DNA of 62,021 nt from positions 1 through 62,021 of the forward strand of contig JAUSJA010000011.1 in NCBI GenBank assembly GCA_030647905.1. The letters are read 5' to 3'. The position numbers and the translations under genes were made by a program. The notes under the pieces are model-generated. The model saw nothing but the letters and a program-made list of their open reading frames with translations, had not been told where the DNA came from and ran no database searches. Shown here piece after piece: positions 35,025 through 44,188 of this stretch. Positions within the stretch are counted from its first letter, which is position 1. Each line of letters opens with the position of its first letter. The DNA is from Gemmatimonadaceae bacterium (GTDB lineage Bacteria; Gemmatimonadota; Gemmatimonadetes; Gemmatimonadales; Gemmatimonadaceae).

Positions 35025-37382
35025 GTGTGGCCACTGGCGTTCCCGGTGGCCACATTGTTTTTTACTCATATGCAGCAAGTCCCTTCGATCGAAGAGCCGA
35101 AACTCCACAGCGTCGCGCGACTGCTGCTGTTCGCGACCGTGCTCACACCGGTCATCCTGCTTCCCGGCTTCTTTTTCCCTTATATCACCACCCGCGCCAT
35201 CTTCTTCCGGGTGATCGTGGAGCTGGCGCTCGGCATCTTCCTCTTCGTGGTCGTCCGGAGACGGTGGCGGCCCCAGGCCTCGCGTGACCCGGTTTTCCTG
35301 GCGCTCCTGGCCTTCGTCGCAATCAATGCCATCGCCGCCACGTTCGGTGTTTCGCCGCTGCGAAGCATGTTCGGAGACTACGAGCGGATGTGGGGCGTCT
35401 GGGCGTGGATCCACCTGCTGCTTTTTTACGTCTTGCTGCGCACGTTCATGCGCCCCGCCGACTGGATGCGTTTCTTCCAACTCTCGGTAGCCGTGAGCCT
35501 TGTGGTTGCGCTCATCGAGATCCGCAGTTGGGCCGTCAACGGCGGGACCAACTCAACGATTGGCAACCAGGGTCTCCTGGCGCCGTACCTCCTTTTTCAC
35601 ATGGGCTTCGCCTGCTTACTTGCGTTGCGCCATCGCGTTCGCTCGTGGCGCATAGCTAACGCCGGCGTCGCGGTCATTATTCTGGTCGGGATTTTCCTGA
35701 CGCAGAATCGCAGCATCTTGCTTGGCCTCGTCGTTGGATCCGTGGTGGCCCTGCTCGTTGCGCGCCGGAGCCGATGGCTGGGTGTTGCTCTCGTCTGTGT
35801 TGTAGCGGCTGCCACGGTAGTGGCGCGCACAATGGCTGATAGACCCATCGCCCGATACCTGCCGGGCAACGTACAGCGTCTCGCTGCGACTGGCACCAAG
35901 AAAGAAAGTAAGAGCGACGACCCGCGAAAGATGCAGGTAATCGTCACCCTTGCGGGGCTCAAGGAGCATCCGTTGCTTGGCGTGGGTCCAGAGAACTTCG
36001 ACGTGCTGTGGAGTGCGCACTTCGATTCACGCATCTACCCAGCGGGCCCTGATGAGCGCTGGGACCGCGCTCACAGTGCGTACATGGAGGCCGCCGCCAC
36101 TACCGGCATCCCCGGCGCGCTGGCCTACTTGGGCTTCTGGGTCGCGCTGTTTGTTGGTGTTCGCCGGGCGTACCGCAAGCAGCGCCTGACGGTCGCCGAA
36201 CTGAGCATTTGTTGTGGGCTCATCGGCGGTTACATGACCTACTTGCTGTTCTGGTTCGTGGATCTCAACTCGGCGCTGCCGTGGATAGCGCTGGCCGCAT
36301 TCCTTTCCGCGACTGCCGCCGGTGAGCCGCTTGTGGTGACGGGCGACAAGAAAGCATGGCGGCCCGGCGGCGTTGTCATCCTCGGGCTGGGCGTTGTCAC
36401 CATCGCAATGGCAATCCTGGTGCACGGTGTCGCGCCATTGCGCGTCGCCCGGGTGCTGCATCTGGTTGGTCGCGGAGACGCTGCCGTAGAAGAGAATCTC
36501 GCCTATCTGGATTACGCTTTCGCTTCACCAGCGCCGCAGAAATCGCATACGCTCCAGGTGTATTCCGCCTACATGGCGTCGCTCGCGCCATCATTCCCCG
36601 CTGCCCGTCGCGAGCCGTACCGCGGCCGGGTTCTGGACCTCGCGCTGCAGCGGGGGTTGCTGGAGTACGACCGGCAGATTCGCCGCGATCCGCAGAACCC
36701 TCGTGTCCACATTCAGCGCGCCCGCCATTCCCTGTTGGCGCTTCAGTTCTACGGCGATCGGAAATACGCGTTTGCGGCGGAGAGCTCGCTGGTCGCGGCG
36801 ACTCGCCTCTCACCCGGCAGAGTCCCGCCGCGATTGGCTCTGGCGTCTATCCATCTCATCCTCGGTGACACCACCAGAGCCTTGAAGGATGTGCGCGGCG
36901 CCCTCTCCGTCAATGACGCGCGTGGAGACACCTACTACGTCCTCGGCTCGGTGTATGACAAACTGGGGCTGGTGGACAGCGCCGCGACGTTCCTCATAAA
37001 GGCAGAGCGCCTTAAGTACGTTGGGCCTCCCGAAACCATTCTCTCCGTTAGTGCGGCGCTCGAACGTCAAAATGACGAAAAGAGAGCGGCCCAGCTCGTC
37101 GCGGGCTATCTCGAAAGGAAATACGGTGCGCTGACAACGTGGAGCCGGCCGGGACGGGGTCCGAGTAGCGAGATCCTGGACCGCTTGCTGGCACTTCGCC
37201 TGCCAGTATTATTTCTGAAGGCGGGCCAGACGGATCGCGCCGTGCTTGCGGCGCGAGCGGTCTTCTTCGTGAGCCCCCCGGCAACTCGTGCTTCCATCGA
37301 GCAATTCATCGCCGACGTGAATGCCGGGAAAGGATCTTCCTGGCACAGCCGCTCCACTGTCGCCGAAGCGACCGGTCGCTAG
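35025..37382 (+). CDS. O-antigen ligase/Wzy-like membrane protein with TPR-like C-terminus
   Basis: Up to 785 residues. Residues 1-450 hold about eleven membrane helices (LLLFATVLTPVILLPGFFF and others). The Wzy_C-type periplasmic loop lies near residues 310-365 (LKEHPLLGVGPENF, then DERWDRAHSAYMEAAATTG with the conserved His). Residues 490-785 are helical repeats of TPR type (PRVHIQRARHSLLALQFYG, DTYYVLGSVYDKLG). The family contains O-antigen ligases, polymerases and pilin O-oligosaccharyltransferases. Its position between pilin genes favours pilin glycosylation (inference). The start is GTG 35025, or ATG 35070 (MQQVPSIEEP). Confidence 0.82.
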   Translation: MWPLAFPVATLFFTHMQQVPSIEEPKLHSVARLLLFATVLTPVILLPGFFFPYITTRAIFFRVIVELALGIFLFVVVRRRWRPQASRDPVFLALLAFVAINAIAATFGVSPLRSMFGDYERMWGVWAWIHLLLFYVLLRTFMRPADWMRFFQLSVAVSLVVALIEIRSWAVNGGTNSTIGNQGLLAPYLLFHMGFACLLALRHRVRSWRIANAGVAVIILVGIFLTQNRSILLGLVVGSVVALLVARRSRWLGVALVCVVAAATVVARTMADRPIARYLPGNVQRLAATGTKKESKSDDPRKMQVIVTLAGLKEHPLLGVGPENFDVLWSAHFDSRIYPAGPDERWDRAHSAYMEAAATTGIPGALAYLGFWVALFVGVRRAYRKQRLTVAELSICCGLIGGYMTYLLFWFVDLNSALPWIALAAFLSATAAGEPLVVTGDKKAWRPGGVVILGLGVVTIAMAILVHGVAPLRVARVLHLVGRGDAAVEENLAYLDYAFASPAPQKSHTLQVYSAYMASLAPSFPAARREPYRGRVLDLALQRGLLEYDRQIRRDPQNPRVHIQRARHSLLALQFYGDRKYAFAAESSLVAATRLSPGRVPPRLALASIHLILGDTTRALKDVRGALSVNDARGDTYYVLGSVYDKLGLVDSAATFLIKAERLKYVGPPETILSVSAALERQNDEKRAAQLVAGYLERKYGALTTWSRPGRGPSSEILDRLLALRLPVLFLKAGQTDRAVLAARAVFFVSPPATRASIEQFIADVNAGKGSSWHSRSTVAEATGR

Positions 37383-37483
37383 ATGGAACAGCCATCGGGT
37401 ACACCTCGGCTTCTTGTCTGGGTGCCTCCAGACAATAGATTATAAGACTCCTGTGCGTCCTTCCATTTACTGCGAAGTGTGCC

Positions 37484-38125
37484 TTGCAGCGCGATCTGGA
37501 TAGATCTGATAGCTTTCGCCGATACTCTCCTGGGAGCAGGGGATTGACTCTTGTCGAGATGGTTGTCGTACTCGCAATTCTCGGAGTGCTCTCAACCGTG
37601 CTCTATGCGACGGTTTCGACCAACGTTTCGGCTAAGAACGATGTCGATCGGATCAACAACGTCGCTAAGACTCTGGACGACCTGTCCCGCGCCATAGCTT
37701 TCTTCGAGCCCACGCGTCAGGCTTTTACGTTTCACCAGACAATCGGGGTGTATCCCGGTCGTCTCTCGCACATTACGACCGTGATCACGACCTCCCAGCG
37801 CAACAGCTGTGGTGCTTTTTACACCGCCGGGAACGTGGTCGCGTGGATTGGGGGTTACTACAACCGTGAGCTGCCGCCCGCGGGATTCCCGATTGACGCT
37901 GGATTTACTTCCCAGGATTCTCTCGTTCGAACACCGTCCAGCGCCGGTGGCACGCTCAACGGGACCCTCGCGATCGTAATACCCGGGGTGTCGGCGTCCG
38001 ATGCGGGGATGCTGGCTTCCACGGTGGATGGAGATTCTACTGGGACGGTGGGAACTGTACGGTTTACACGGAACGGGTCTAATCCGGTGACAGTCTCGTA
38101 CCTGACGGCGGTGGGAGGATGTTGA
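37484..38125 (+). CDS. Prepilin-like protein with paired cysteines
   Basis: 213 residues starting at TTG 37484. The class III leader ends SPGSRG, with cleavage before LTLVEMVVVLAILGVLS (Leu+1, Glu+5), a helix, then a globular domain with SQRNSCGAFY and a C-terminal GGC. The mid-domain Cys and the terminal Cys recur in the next three genes and probably pair as a disulphide in the periplasm. First of four co-directional pilin-like genes packed with overlaps. The pattern suits minor pilins of a type IV pilus or type II-like machine. Confidence 0.85.
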   Translation: MQRDLDRSDSFRRYSPGSRGLTLVEMVVVLAILGVLSTVLYATVSTNVSAKNDVDRINNVAKTLDDLSRAIAFFEPTRQAFTFHQTIGVYPGRLSHITTVITTSQRNSCGAFYTAGNVVAWIGGYYNRELPPAGFPIDAGFTSQDSLVRTPSSAGGTLNGTLAIVIPGVSASDAGMLASTVDGDSTGTVGTVRFTRNGSNPVTVSYLTAVGGC

Positions 38126-38778
38126 GACGATCCGGCTCGACGCTTCTCGAGCTACTGGTCACAATCGCGGTTCTTGCCGCGATCGGGGGTGTCATTTACA
38201 TAAATGAGTCAAGGAGCAGCACCCAAATCGGGAGCGACGTCGAGCGGATTGACCGGGCGTCGCGCGTCCTCTCGGAGCTGGCCGATGCAATCGGCAGAAC
38301 GACGGGAACCGGGGGCGTGACATCGTTCAACCAGATCATTGGCCAGGTGAACGCCACGGTCAGTGCAAACACAGGCCGACTCTCACAGCTGACCACGCCG
38401 ATTACAACCAGCAACATGAACAGCTGCATGTACACTTACACCTCATCCGAGGCCGGCAGGTGGACGACTCCTTTTTATTATCGCTTTGTCCCGCAGTCGG
38501 GCTTTCTCATCGCGCCCGGGTTTTTCGTCCAGGATAGCTTGATAAGGTATAACGCTGCCGGTGTTGCGACTACAGTCGCCAACCGCCCCGCCGCAAATGA
38601 TGCTACATCATTCGGCACACTGGCGCTGGTGATGCCAAATACATCTCGCTCCGACGCCGACGCATTGGCCGCCCGGGTGGAAGGAGATCAGACCGGTGTT
38701 GGGGGTGCTATTCGCTTTACTGCTTCGGGTTCCGCCCCTGTGACGTTGTTCTATCACTTCACCATTCGCGGCTGCTGA
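38119..38778 (+). CDS. Prepilin-like protein with paired cysteines
   Basis: 219 residues. ATG 38119 overlaps the previous stop by 7 bp. The leader is very short (MLRRSG) before STLLELLVTIAVLAAIGGV, with Glu at +5 but Ser at +1 instead of Phe. The globular part shares the layout of its neighbours: FNQIIGQVNATVSANTGRLS, then SNMNSCMYTY, DSLIRYNAAG, and the C-terminal IRGC. A minor-pilin role is likely. The repeated architecture suggests local duplication and divergence. Confidence 0.83.
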   Translation: MLRRSGSTLLELLVTIAVLAAIGGVIYINESRSSTQIGSDVERIDRASRVLSELADAIGRTTGTGGVTSFNQIIGQVNATVSANTGRLSQLTTPITTSNMNSCMYTYTSSEAGRWTTPFYYRFVPQSGFLIAPGFFVQDSLIRYNAAGVATTVANRPAANDATSFGTLALVMPNTSRSDADALAARVEGDQTGVGGAIRFTASGSAPVTLFYHFTIRGC

Positions 38779-38779
38779 A

Positions 38780-39388
38780 ATGAAATGCAGCTTGATCTCC
38801 GACGGGTGCGGCGCATGGCGATCGCCAGGGATTGCGAAGCGGCCAGGCTTCGCCCTGTTCACGGCGCTGGTCACGATCGCGGTAATAGCCGTGCTGGCTA
38901 CTGTCATCGTGCTCTCTCTCAACGTTGATTTCAACCGGATCGCAATAGCCCAGGATTCGTTGTTCCGGTTCAAAACCGAAATTATAGGCACACCTCCCTC
39001 TTTCTTTACCCGAATCAACACCTACCCGGGACACCTCTTCGATCTCGTACAACCGATTACCACTAGTCAGACGAACAGTTGCGGTCAATTCTACAAGTCG
39101 TCACCTGACGTGAACAACTGGCAAGGCCCCTATCATCTCGTTCCGTTCAATCCCGCCCTCGGTTACACGATGGCCCGCGGACTTGTTGCCAACGACTCGA
39201 CTCGGCGGACGACCTTTACGGATGCAACGCCGGCGCTTGCCATCGTCATGGCAGATGTCCAGCTCGCCGACGCCCAGGCTCTCAAGGCGCGGGTGGACGG
39301 GACCACCGGGGACACGGTTGCCTTCACGCCGAACGGAAGCAACCCGATAACAGTCTTGTATAGAATGCCAACCACCGGGGCATGCTGA
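38780..39388 (+). CDS. Prepilin-like protein lacking Glu+5 (possible tip subunit)
   Basis: 202 residues. The leader ends AKRPG before FALFTALVTIAVIAVLATV, so position +5 is Thr, not Glu. In type II secretion the tip pseudopilin GspK also lacks Glu+5, so a tip-like role is possible (inference; the protein is otherwise not GspK-sized). Globular features match its neighbours: FFTRINTYPGHLFDLVQPIT, SQTNSCGQFY, a WQGPY element and the C-terminal TTGAC. It begins right after the upstream stop and overlaps the next gene by 7 bp. Confidence 0.82.
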   Translation: MKCSLISDGCGAWRSPGIAKRPGFALFTALVTIAVIAVLATVIVLSLNVDFNRIAIAQDSLFRFKTEIIGTPPSFFTRINTYPGHLFDLVQPITTSQTNSCGQFYKSSPDVNNWQGPYHLVPFNPALGYTMARGLVANDSTRRTTFTDATPALAIVMADVQLADAQALKARVDGTTGDTVAFTPNGSNPITVLYRMPTTGAC

Positions 39389-40002
39389 GAAACCCGCCGG
39401 CGGCGGAGCGCGGGTCGCCGCATCTCGGATTCTCTATGGTCGAGGTTCTCGTGGCCCTCGCGATTGCGGCGCTTCTTGCAGCCGTTCTCATTCCCGCCAT
39501 AATCGGGAAGGTACAGGACGCGCGCCGCTCTGCGCTGTCCCAGACATTGTTTGCCCTCAGTCAAGGCATAGCCGAGTATCGCAAAGCTGTGACGCGGTAT
39601 CCGCCGACGCTCACCGTCCTCACAACTCCGCCGATCGCCGGCGTGACGACGGATCTGTGCGGCGGATCCAATTTCCTTTCGCAGGCGAACGTGAATAACT
39701 GGCGTGGCCCTTATGTATCTCGCGAGTTGCTGAGTAGCGGTGTCAGCATGGCCGATGGCGTCATCCAGAACACTTTGAGAAGAGCCACTTTAAGCACCTC
39801 CGTTTATCTGCTCATGGATGTAGTCGGCGTGGAAAGGAGGACAGCGACGGATTTGGAAAGTGACTTGGACGGAGCGGTCTCGGATTCGACGGCCGGCACC
39901 ATCAGGTTCACGACTGCTGCTTTGCCTTCGCCCTCCACGGTCGGCGCAGCGCCTCCGGGCACGGTGAATCTTTCGTACTCGATTCCTATCGCTGGTTGCT
40001 AG
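39382..40002 (+). CDS. Prepilin-like protein with paired cysteines
   Basis: 206 residues. The leader ends SPHLG before FSMVEVLVALAIAALLAAV (Phe+1, Glu+5). The globular domain contains ITTDLCGG-like spacing (VTTDLCGGSNF), the NNWRGPYVSREL element shared with other pilins here, and the C-terminal IAGC. It overlaps the previous gene by 7 bp and its 3' end overlaps the convergent regulator gene by 17 bp, so antisense effects at the ends are possible. Confidence 0.84.
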   Translation: MLRNPPAAERGSPHLGFSMVEVLVALAIAALLAAVLIPAIIGKVQDARRSALSQTLFALSQGIAEYRKAVTRYPPTLTVLTTPPIAGVTTDLCGGSNFLSQANVNNWRGPYVSRELLSSGVSMADGVIQNTLRRATLSTSVYLLMDVVGVERRTATDLESDLDGAVSDSTAGTIRFTTAALPSPSTVGAAPPGTVNLSYSIPIAGC

Positions 40003-43000
40003 CTCCCTTGCCCGCCAGCCAGACACTCACGTCGTCAAACGTCACCGCGGCCCCCGTTCCGCGGCCACCCAACCACAGTTGGGCGCTACTGTTCTCTTCG
40101 GAGCGAGTCGCGCGGACAGTGGAGCGCCAGCGAAGCTTGCCGTCGGCGTAGAACGCGACTCTCCCATCGGATTCGATGGTGAATCGGAACAGGTGCGCGT
40201 TGCCGTCGCCAAGAGCAGCAGCGGGCTCGGTGAAGATTTCCTGGTCCACCGCATAGCCGATCCGTCCCGCGTCACCGAGCCACGAGATGGACACCAGACG
40301 CAGGAATTGCGGAGCCACGGAGTCGAGCGCCTCGGGAGGTTCTTCGGCGACCAGCGCGATCGCCGCCGAGGCTGACGGGACCGACGTGCTGGTGAAAGGC
40401 GCTCGCATCCACGTTTCCAGAGACAGTCCGCTTCTGATCCGAAATACCGATCGGCTCAATACGCCACTATCCCATTCGCGGTCGGCCATCGGCGCGAGCC
40501 CGGCGCTGGCCAGTCGTCCGCTTCGCGGCTCGACGCGCGGGGCCGGCTCGCCGAGCGATATCCACGTGTCTTTCGACAGCCCGCGTTCGAAATCTTCGCG
40601 CGCCAGCGCGAGCGGTCCGGCGCCCACCAGGATGTAGGCTGTATCCGTGCGCCAGCCGCCGAGGCTCGCGACCAGGCGTGCGAAACCAGAGCGCCGCCCA
40701 ACAAGCCACCCCGAGGTATTGGAGGAGCGGAGCGACTGTTTCTCGTCCGTCGCGCGAACGAATCGCGCGGCGGCAGAGTCGAGGAGCGTCCATCGAACTT
40801 GCCTGACCTCGAACGAAGAACCCAGTTGATCGGTGCCGGTCACCGATATCGCGCCGCTGTCACCCTCGGCTACCCATTCCGGCGCGCGAATGCGCAACTG
40901 GTCGGGGTACGGTAGCGGCGCTCCCCGCCAGCCAAGAATGCTCATGCGGCTGTCGGCCGGAGTGACACGGTGCGCGGTGCCGCCCCACGAGGGCATCACG
41001 TACACGCCGGCCTCTCCGCCGCGAGTTGACTCGAAGGCGACAAACTGTCCATCGGGCGAGAAGCTGGCCCGATCGTTATGAGAGGTGTCGTACGTGAGGC
41101 GGCGCAAATGACCAGTCAGCACATCCGCGGCATACAGCTCAGCCGTGCCATTCCGCTCACTTGTGAAACCGACTTGCGTGCCGTCGGCCGACCACGCTGG
41201 ATTGTAATCTTCGCCCGGATCATCGCTCAGGTTTCGGAGGCCGGTGCCGTCCGTGCGACTGACGAAAATGTCCTGTTGGTGGTTCGCTCCCGTCCGCGCC
41301 GTCCACGCCACATGCAGTCCATCGGGTGACCACACGGCGTCGGCGACGGCCCGCGAGCGCGACGTATCGAGGGCGATCCGCTCTCCAAAAGAAAGGACGG
41401 AGTACGCATAGAGATCGGAGTCGTAGGCGCCATCGGGCAGCGTGCCGCCGTGAATGACGAGAAGCCAATGGCCGTCAGGGGACCATCCCGACGCAATATC
41501 GTCGCCCGCGCCGACGGCAATCGGGATTGTATCACGCCTGTTCGCGCTGATCGCGTAAACATCGGAGCCGGCGGCAGTCACTCGCTCCACAGACACGAAG
41601 TGACCGTCCGGCGCCACGGAAGGATTGACCCAGGGGCGCTTGACTGAGTCCCTCCAGGCGAACGCGGCGTCGGAGGTCCGGCCGGGTCTCGCCAGATGCG
41701 TGAGGTCGGCAAGGTCGCCGGTGATGAACGAGACGGGCGGCCGCTGACCGGGCACGCGTTCCGCGAGCACCAGCGTGTCAGTGAGCGTTCGGCCTCGCAA
41801 CGAGGCCTGACGAGCGCCGCGAACGCGGACGGAGAACAGCAACAGAACCGCTACAACGAGCGTTCCGCCCAGAGTTGCCCGACGGGTGAATAGCCAGGTC
41901 ATGCGCGGGGTCTTTGCTGCGCGCGTCGCAGTGCCGATTTCCTCGATCGGTGACGAGGCGTCTGCCGGAGGAGCGGCGGGACGCATGGAATCACCCTTCA
42001 GGCGGGCGGGTCCAACTCCGATCGCGCTGCGCAGGCTGGTGACTCTTTCGCGTTCGGCTTCCGTGGAAGCGAAGCTGCCCGCGATGTCAAGAAAACGCCC
42101 AGCCGACGTCCACGCCGCGGCGGCCATGGCTTGGTACGCGGCGACGATCGAATGCGTGAAGGCGAGCTCGGATCTGCCGGCCAACGCGTAGAGGTGAGCC
42201 AGTTCGGTGTCGGTGGCGCCCGGTTGGGCGGCCAGCGCGTCCGCTGCCCAACCGGCGAGCAGAGCGAGTCCGGCCGAGCCTATTCCCTCCAGTGCGAGCG
42301 ATGCCGCGACATCATGCGCAGGCCTGATACCTCTGGCATCCTGGGTCACAAGCCCGAGCTGCTCCAGCGCCATGGCCGATTCGAATGCCGCGATTTCCGA
42401 CAGGTGAGCCGCGGCAGCGAGCAGCCGCAAAGATGCTGCCCGGTCGAACAGCGCCACGGCGACGAACAGCCGCTGTTGGGCGGGTGACGCCCCCTGAAGG
42501 CGCGACCACAGAATGTCGCGGATGCCGGCCGGTACGCTCGCGATCGATTCGCCGGCCGCCGTCCGACGCGCCGTTTCGATGATTTTAAACGGCATGCCCT
42601 CGGAGGCGCCGACGATCTCGTCGAGCTCCAGAGGAGGCGCCATTTCCGCGGCCAGCACGGACGAGGCAAGCGCGCGTGCAGCGTCTGCCGCGAGCGGCTG
42701 CAATGTTATGCGCGAGGTTTCGGAGAACCTGTCCCCAAAGGCTCCGTTGCGCGCTGACAGAACAAAGAGCACGCCGCACGCGCGGAGCCGATTCGTCAGA
42801 TACTGGGCCAGATCCAGCGTGTTTGTGGAGGCGTTGTGGAGGTCCTCGAGCACGACGCAAACCGGCTGCTCGTACGCCACAGCATCGAGAACCGCGGCGA
42901 CGCCTTCGAAAAAGCGCACCCGCTCAGAATCGTCGCTGATGGCCGCGAGGGCGGGAAGGACGAACCGATCGCGAAGCTCGGGAAGCAGCCGCGCGGCTTC

Positions 43001-44056
43001 TGCCAACAGGTGTTGGCTCGCGCCAGCCAGTCCGGGCGCCGTCAGGGCGCCTCGCAGGGCCTCGGCGATCGAAGCGTGGGGAATCGCGGCGCCGCCCTGG
43101 CGCTCTCGACCGCGCAACAGCAATGCCGAGCCCATGTCGCGGACTCGCGCCAGGAATTCATCGATCAGTCGCGTCTTACCGATGCCCGCTGCGCCGTCGA
43201 GCAAAATGGTTCCACCATCTCCCCCTTGCGCTCGACGCCATCCTCCCATGAGGACGGTGATCTCGGAGTCGCGCCCGACGAAGGGCAGAGTTGTGCGGCC
43301 GGGTGCTCGGCGCGACTCCTCAGCACCAGACTTCCTGAGCTTGCCGATCAAGGCAAGCACGGCGGGAGATGCTGCAGCGCCGAGCTCCGTCTGCATGCGC
43401 GATCTGAATCTCTCGAGCGCGACAAGCGCTTCCGGTTTTCTACCAGCGGCGATGAGAATCGTGGCTTCGAGTACCGCGGCGTCGGCATCGAGCGGGGCAT
43501 AGGCGGCCAGCCGTGTAGCGTACCTCAGCGCGTCCCGTACCTCTCCAGCCTCGAGTGCTTCCTGTGCCGCCGAGGTGAGCGTCGAGCGGTACCGGGCACC
43601 GATCCGCGATCGCTCGGTGGTCACCCACTGGTCGAAGTCGTCTTCTCCGAGATTGAGACCTTCGAGAAATTCACCGCGGTAAAGTTGGAGCGCGTCAGCG
43701 GTGCGGCCGGCGTCGAGAGCGGCTTCGAAGTCGCGGAGATCGAGTGTCAAAGTCTCCGTGGCCCCAAGGCCGATGATATCCCGGCCGGTGGGAGCGGCAT
43801 CCCGACCCATTGCGGTCCGCAAACGGTGCAGCGCCTGCCGAAAGGCATTGCGCGCCTTATCCTCGGGGATGTCGCCCCAGAGGAGGGCGATCAACTCCTC
43901 GCGCCGCGCGGGCCCCCGTACGGCGAGGTAGGCCAGAAGCGCCAAAGGCTTGCCCGGACCAAGGACGGGTATCTGCGGGTCGGTATCGCGGTCCAGTGAA
44001 GGAGAACCCAGCAGTTTAAGCCGGAAGGCGGTCACGCCCCAATATAACGCCTCCAT
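39986..44056 (-). CDS. Membrane-spanning SARP/BTAD regulator with AAA domain, PD40 propeller and lectin-like C-terminus
   Basis: 1356 residues. Residues 10-100 form a winged-helix DNA-binding domain and 100-245 the BTAD domain (RREELIALLWGD, ARNAFRQALHRLRTAMG, YRGEFLEGLNL). An AAA/STAND-type ATPase follows with the P-loop GAAGIGKTRLID near residue 290. One membrane helix lies near 722-745 (LGGTLVVAVLLLFSVRV). After it come PD40/TolB-like blades (GWSPDGHWLLVIHGG, VWSPDGLHVAWTAR, FSPDGQFVAFESTRGG; residues 800-1050) and a C-terminal jelly-roll like a LamG domain (SGLSLETWMRAPF, VAFYADGKLRWRSTV). The topology suggests a sensor outside and DNA binding inside. It sits between pilin genes, so control of the pilus or polysaccharide is likely (inference). 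GTG 44035 is an alternative start. Confidence 0.88.
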   Translation of the reverse strand: MEALYWGVTAFRLKLLGSPSLDRDTDPQIPVLGPGKPLALLAYLAVRGPARREELIALLWGDIPEDKARNAFRQALHRLRTAMGRDAAPTGRDIIGLGATETLTLDLRDFEAALDAGRTADALQLYRGEFLEGLNLGEDDFDQWVTTERSRIGARYRSTLTSAAQEALEAGEVRDALRYATRLAAYAPLDADAAVLEATILIAAGRKPEALVALERFRSRMQTELGAAASPAVLALIGKLRKSGAEESRRAPGRTTLPFVGRDSEITVLMGGWRRAQGGDGGTILLDGAAGIGKTRLIDEFLARVRDMGSALLLRGRERQGGAAIPHASIAEALRGALTAPGLAGASQHLLAEAARLLPELRDRFVLPALAAISDDSERVRFFEGVAAVLDAVAYEQPVCVVLEDLHNASTNTLDLAQYLTNRLRACGVLFVLSARNGAFGDRFSETSRITLQPLAADAARALASSVLAAEMAPPLELDEIVGASEGMPFKIIETARRTAAGESIASVPAGIRDILWSRLQGASPAQQRLFVAVALFDRAASLRLLAAAAHLSEIAAFESAMALEQLGLVTQDARGIRPAHDVAASLALEGIGSAGLALLAGWAADALAAQPGATDTELAHLYALAGRSELAFTHSIVAAYQAMAAAAWTSAGRFLDIAGSFASTEAERERVTSLRSAIGVGPARLKGDSMRPAAPPADASSPIEEIGTATRAAKTPRMTWLFTRRATLGGTLVVAVLLLFSVRVRGARQASLRGRTLTDTLVLAERVPGQRPPVSFITGDLADLTHLARPGRTSDAAFAWRDSVKRPWVNPSVAPDGHFVSVERVTAAGSDVYAISANRRDTIPIAVGAGDDIASGWSPDGHWLLVIHGGTLPDGAYDSDLYAYSVLSFGERIALDTSRSRAVADAVWSPDGLHVAWTARTGANHQQDIFVSRTDGTGLRNLSDDPGEDYNPAWSADGTQVGFTSERNGTAELYAADVLTGHLRRLTYDTSHNDRASFSPDGQFVAFESTRGGEAGVYVMPSWGGTAHRVTPADSRMSILGWRGAPLPYPDQLRIRAPEWVAEGDSGAISVTGTDQLGSSFEVRQVRWTLLDSAAARFVRATDEKQSLRSSNTSGWLVGRRSGFARLVASLGGWRTDTAYILVGAGPLALAREDFERGLSKDTWISLGEPAPRVEPRSGRLASAGLAPMADREWDSGVLSRSVFRIRSGLSLETWMRAPFTSTSVPSASAAIALVAEEPPEALDSVAPQFLRLVSISWLGDAGRIGYAVDQEIFTEPAAALGDGNAHLFRFTIESDGRVAFYADGKLRWRSTVRATRSEENSSAQLWLGGRGTGAAVTFDDVSVWLAGKGASNQR
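44041..44052 (+). promoter_or_regulatory. Shared promoter-like 12-mer with TATAAC
   Basis: aatataacgcct, identical to 34218-34229, 148 bp before the pilin ATG at 44189 on the same strand. It also overlaps the first codons of the divergent regulator if that uses ATG 44056, which is one reason to consider the GTG start at 44035. Confidence 0.35.
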
Positions 44057-44188
44057 TACGCGCTCGAAACAGCGGCTCTTTGCGGTGTAACGAACGAAAC
44101 GTATGACATAACGAGGCTGTTACGTGAAGGTCGTAGTTTTTCGCAGAGTTAATGACGACACAAACATTTTCAACCGGGACATTTTCCA

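Noticed and set aside
34467-35480. 337-codon open frame antisense to the pilin and ligase genes
   Set aside because: Low-complexity His/Glu/Arg-rich translation; it covers two well-supported genes and their gap.
42836-43999. 387-codon open frame antisense to the SARP regulator
   Set aside because: Long only because of high GC content; the regulator's DNA-binding and P-loop segments lie opposite.
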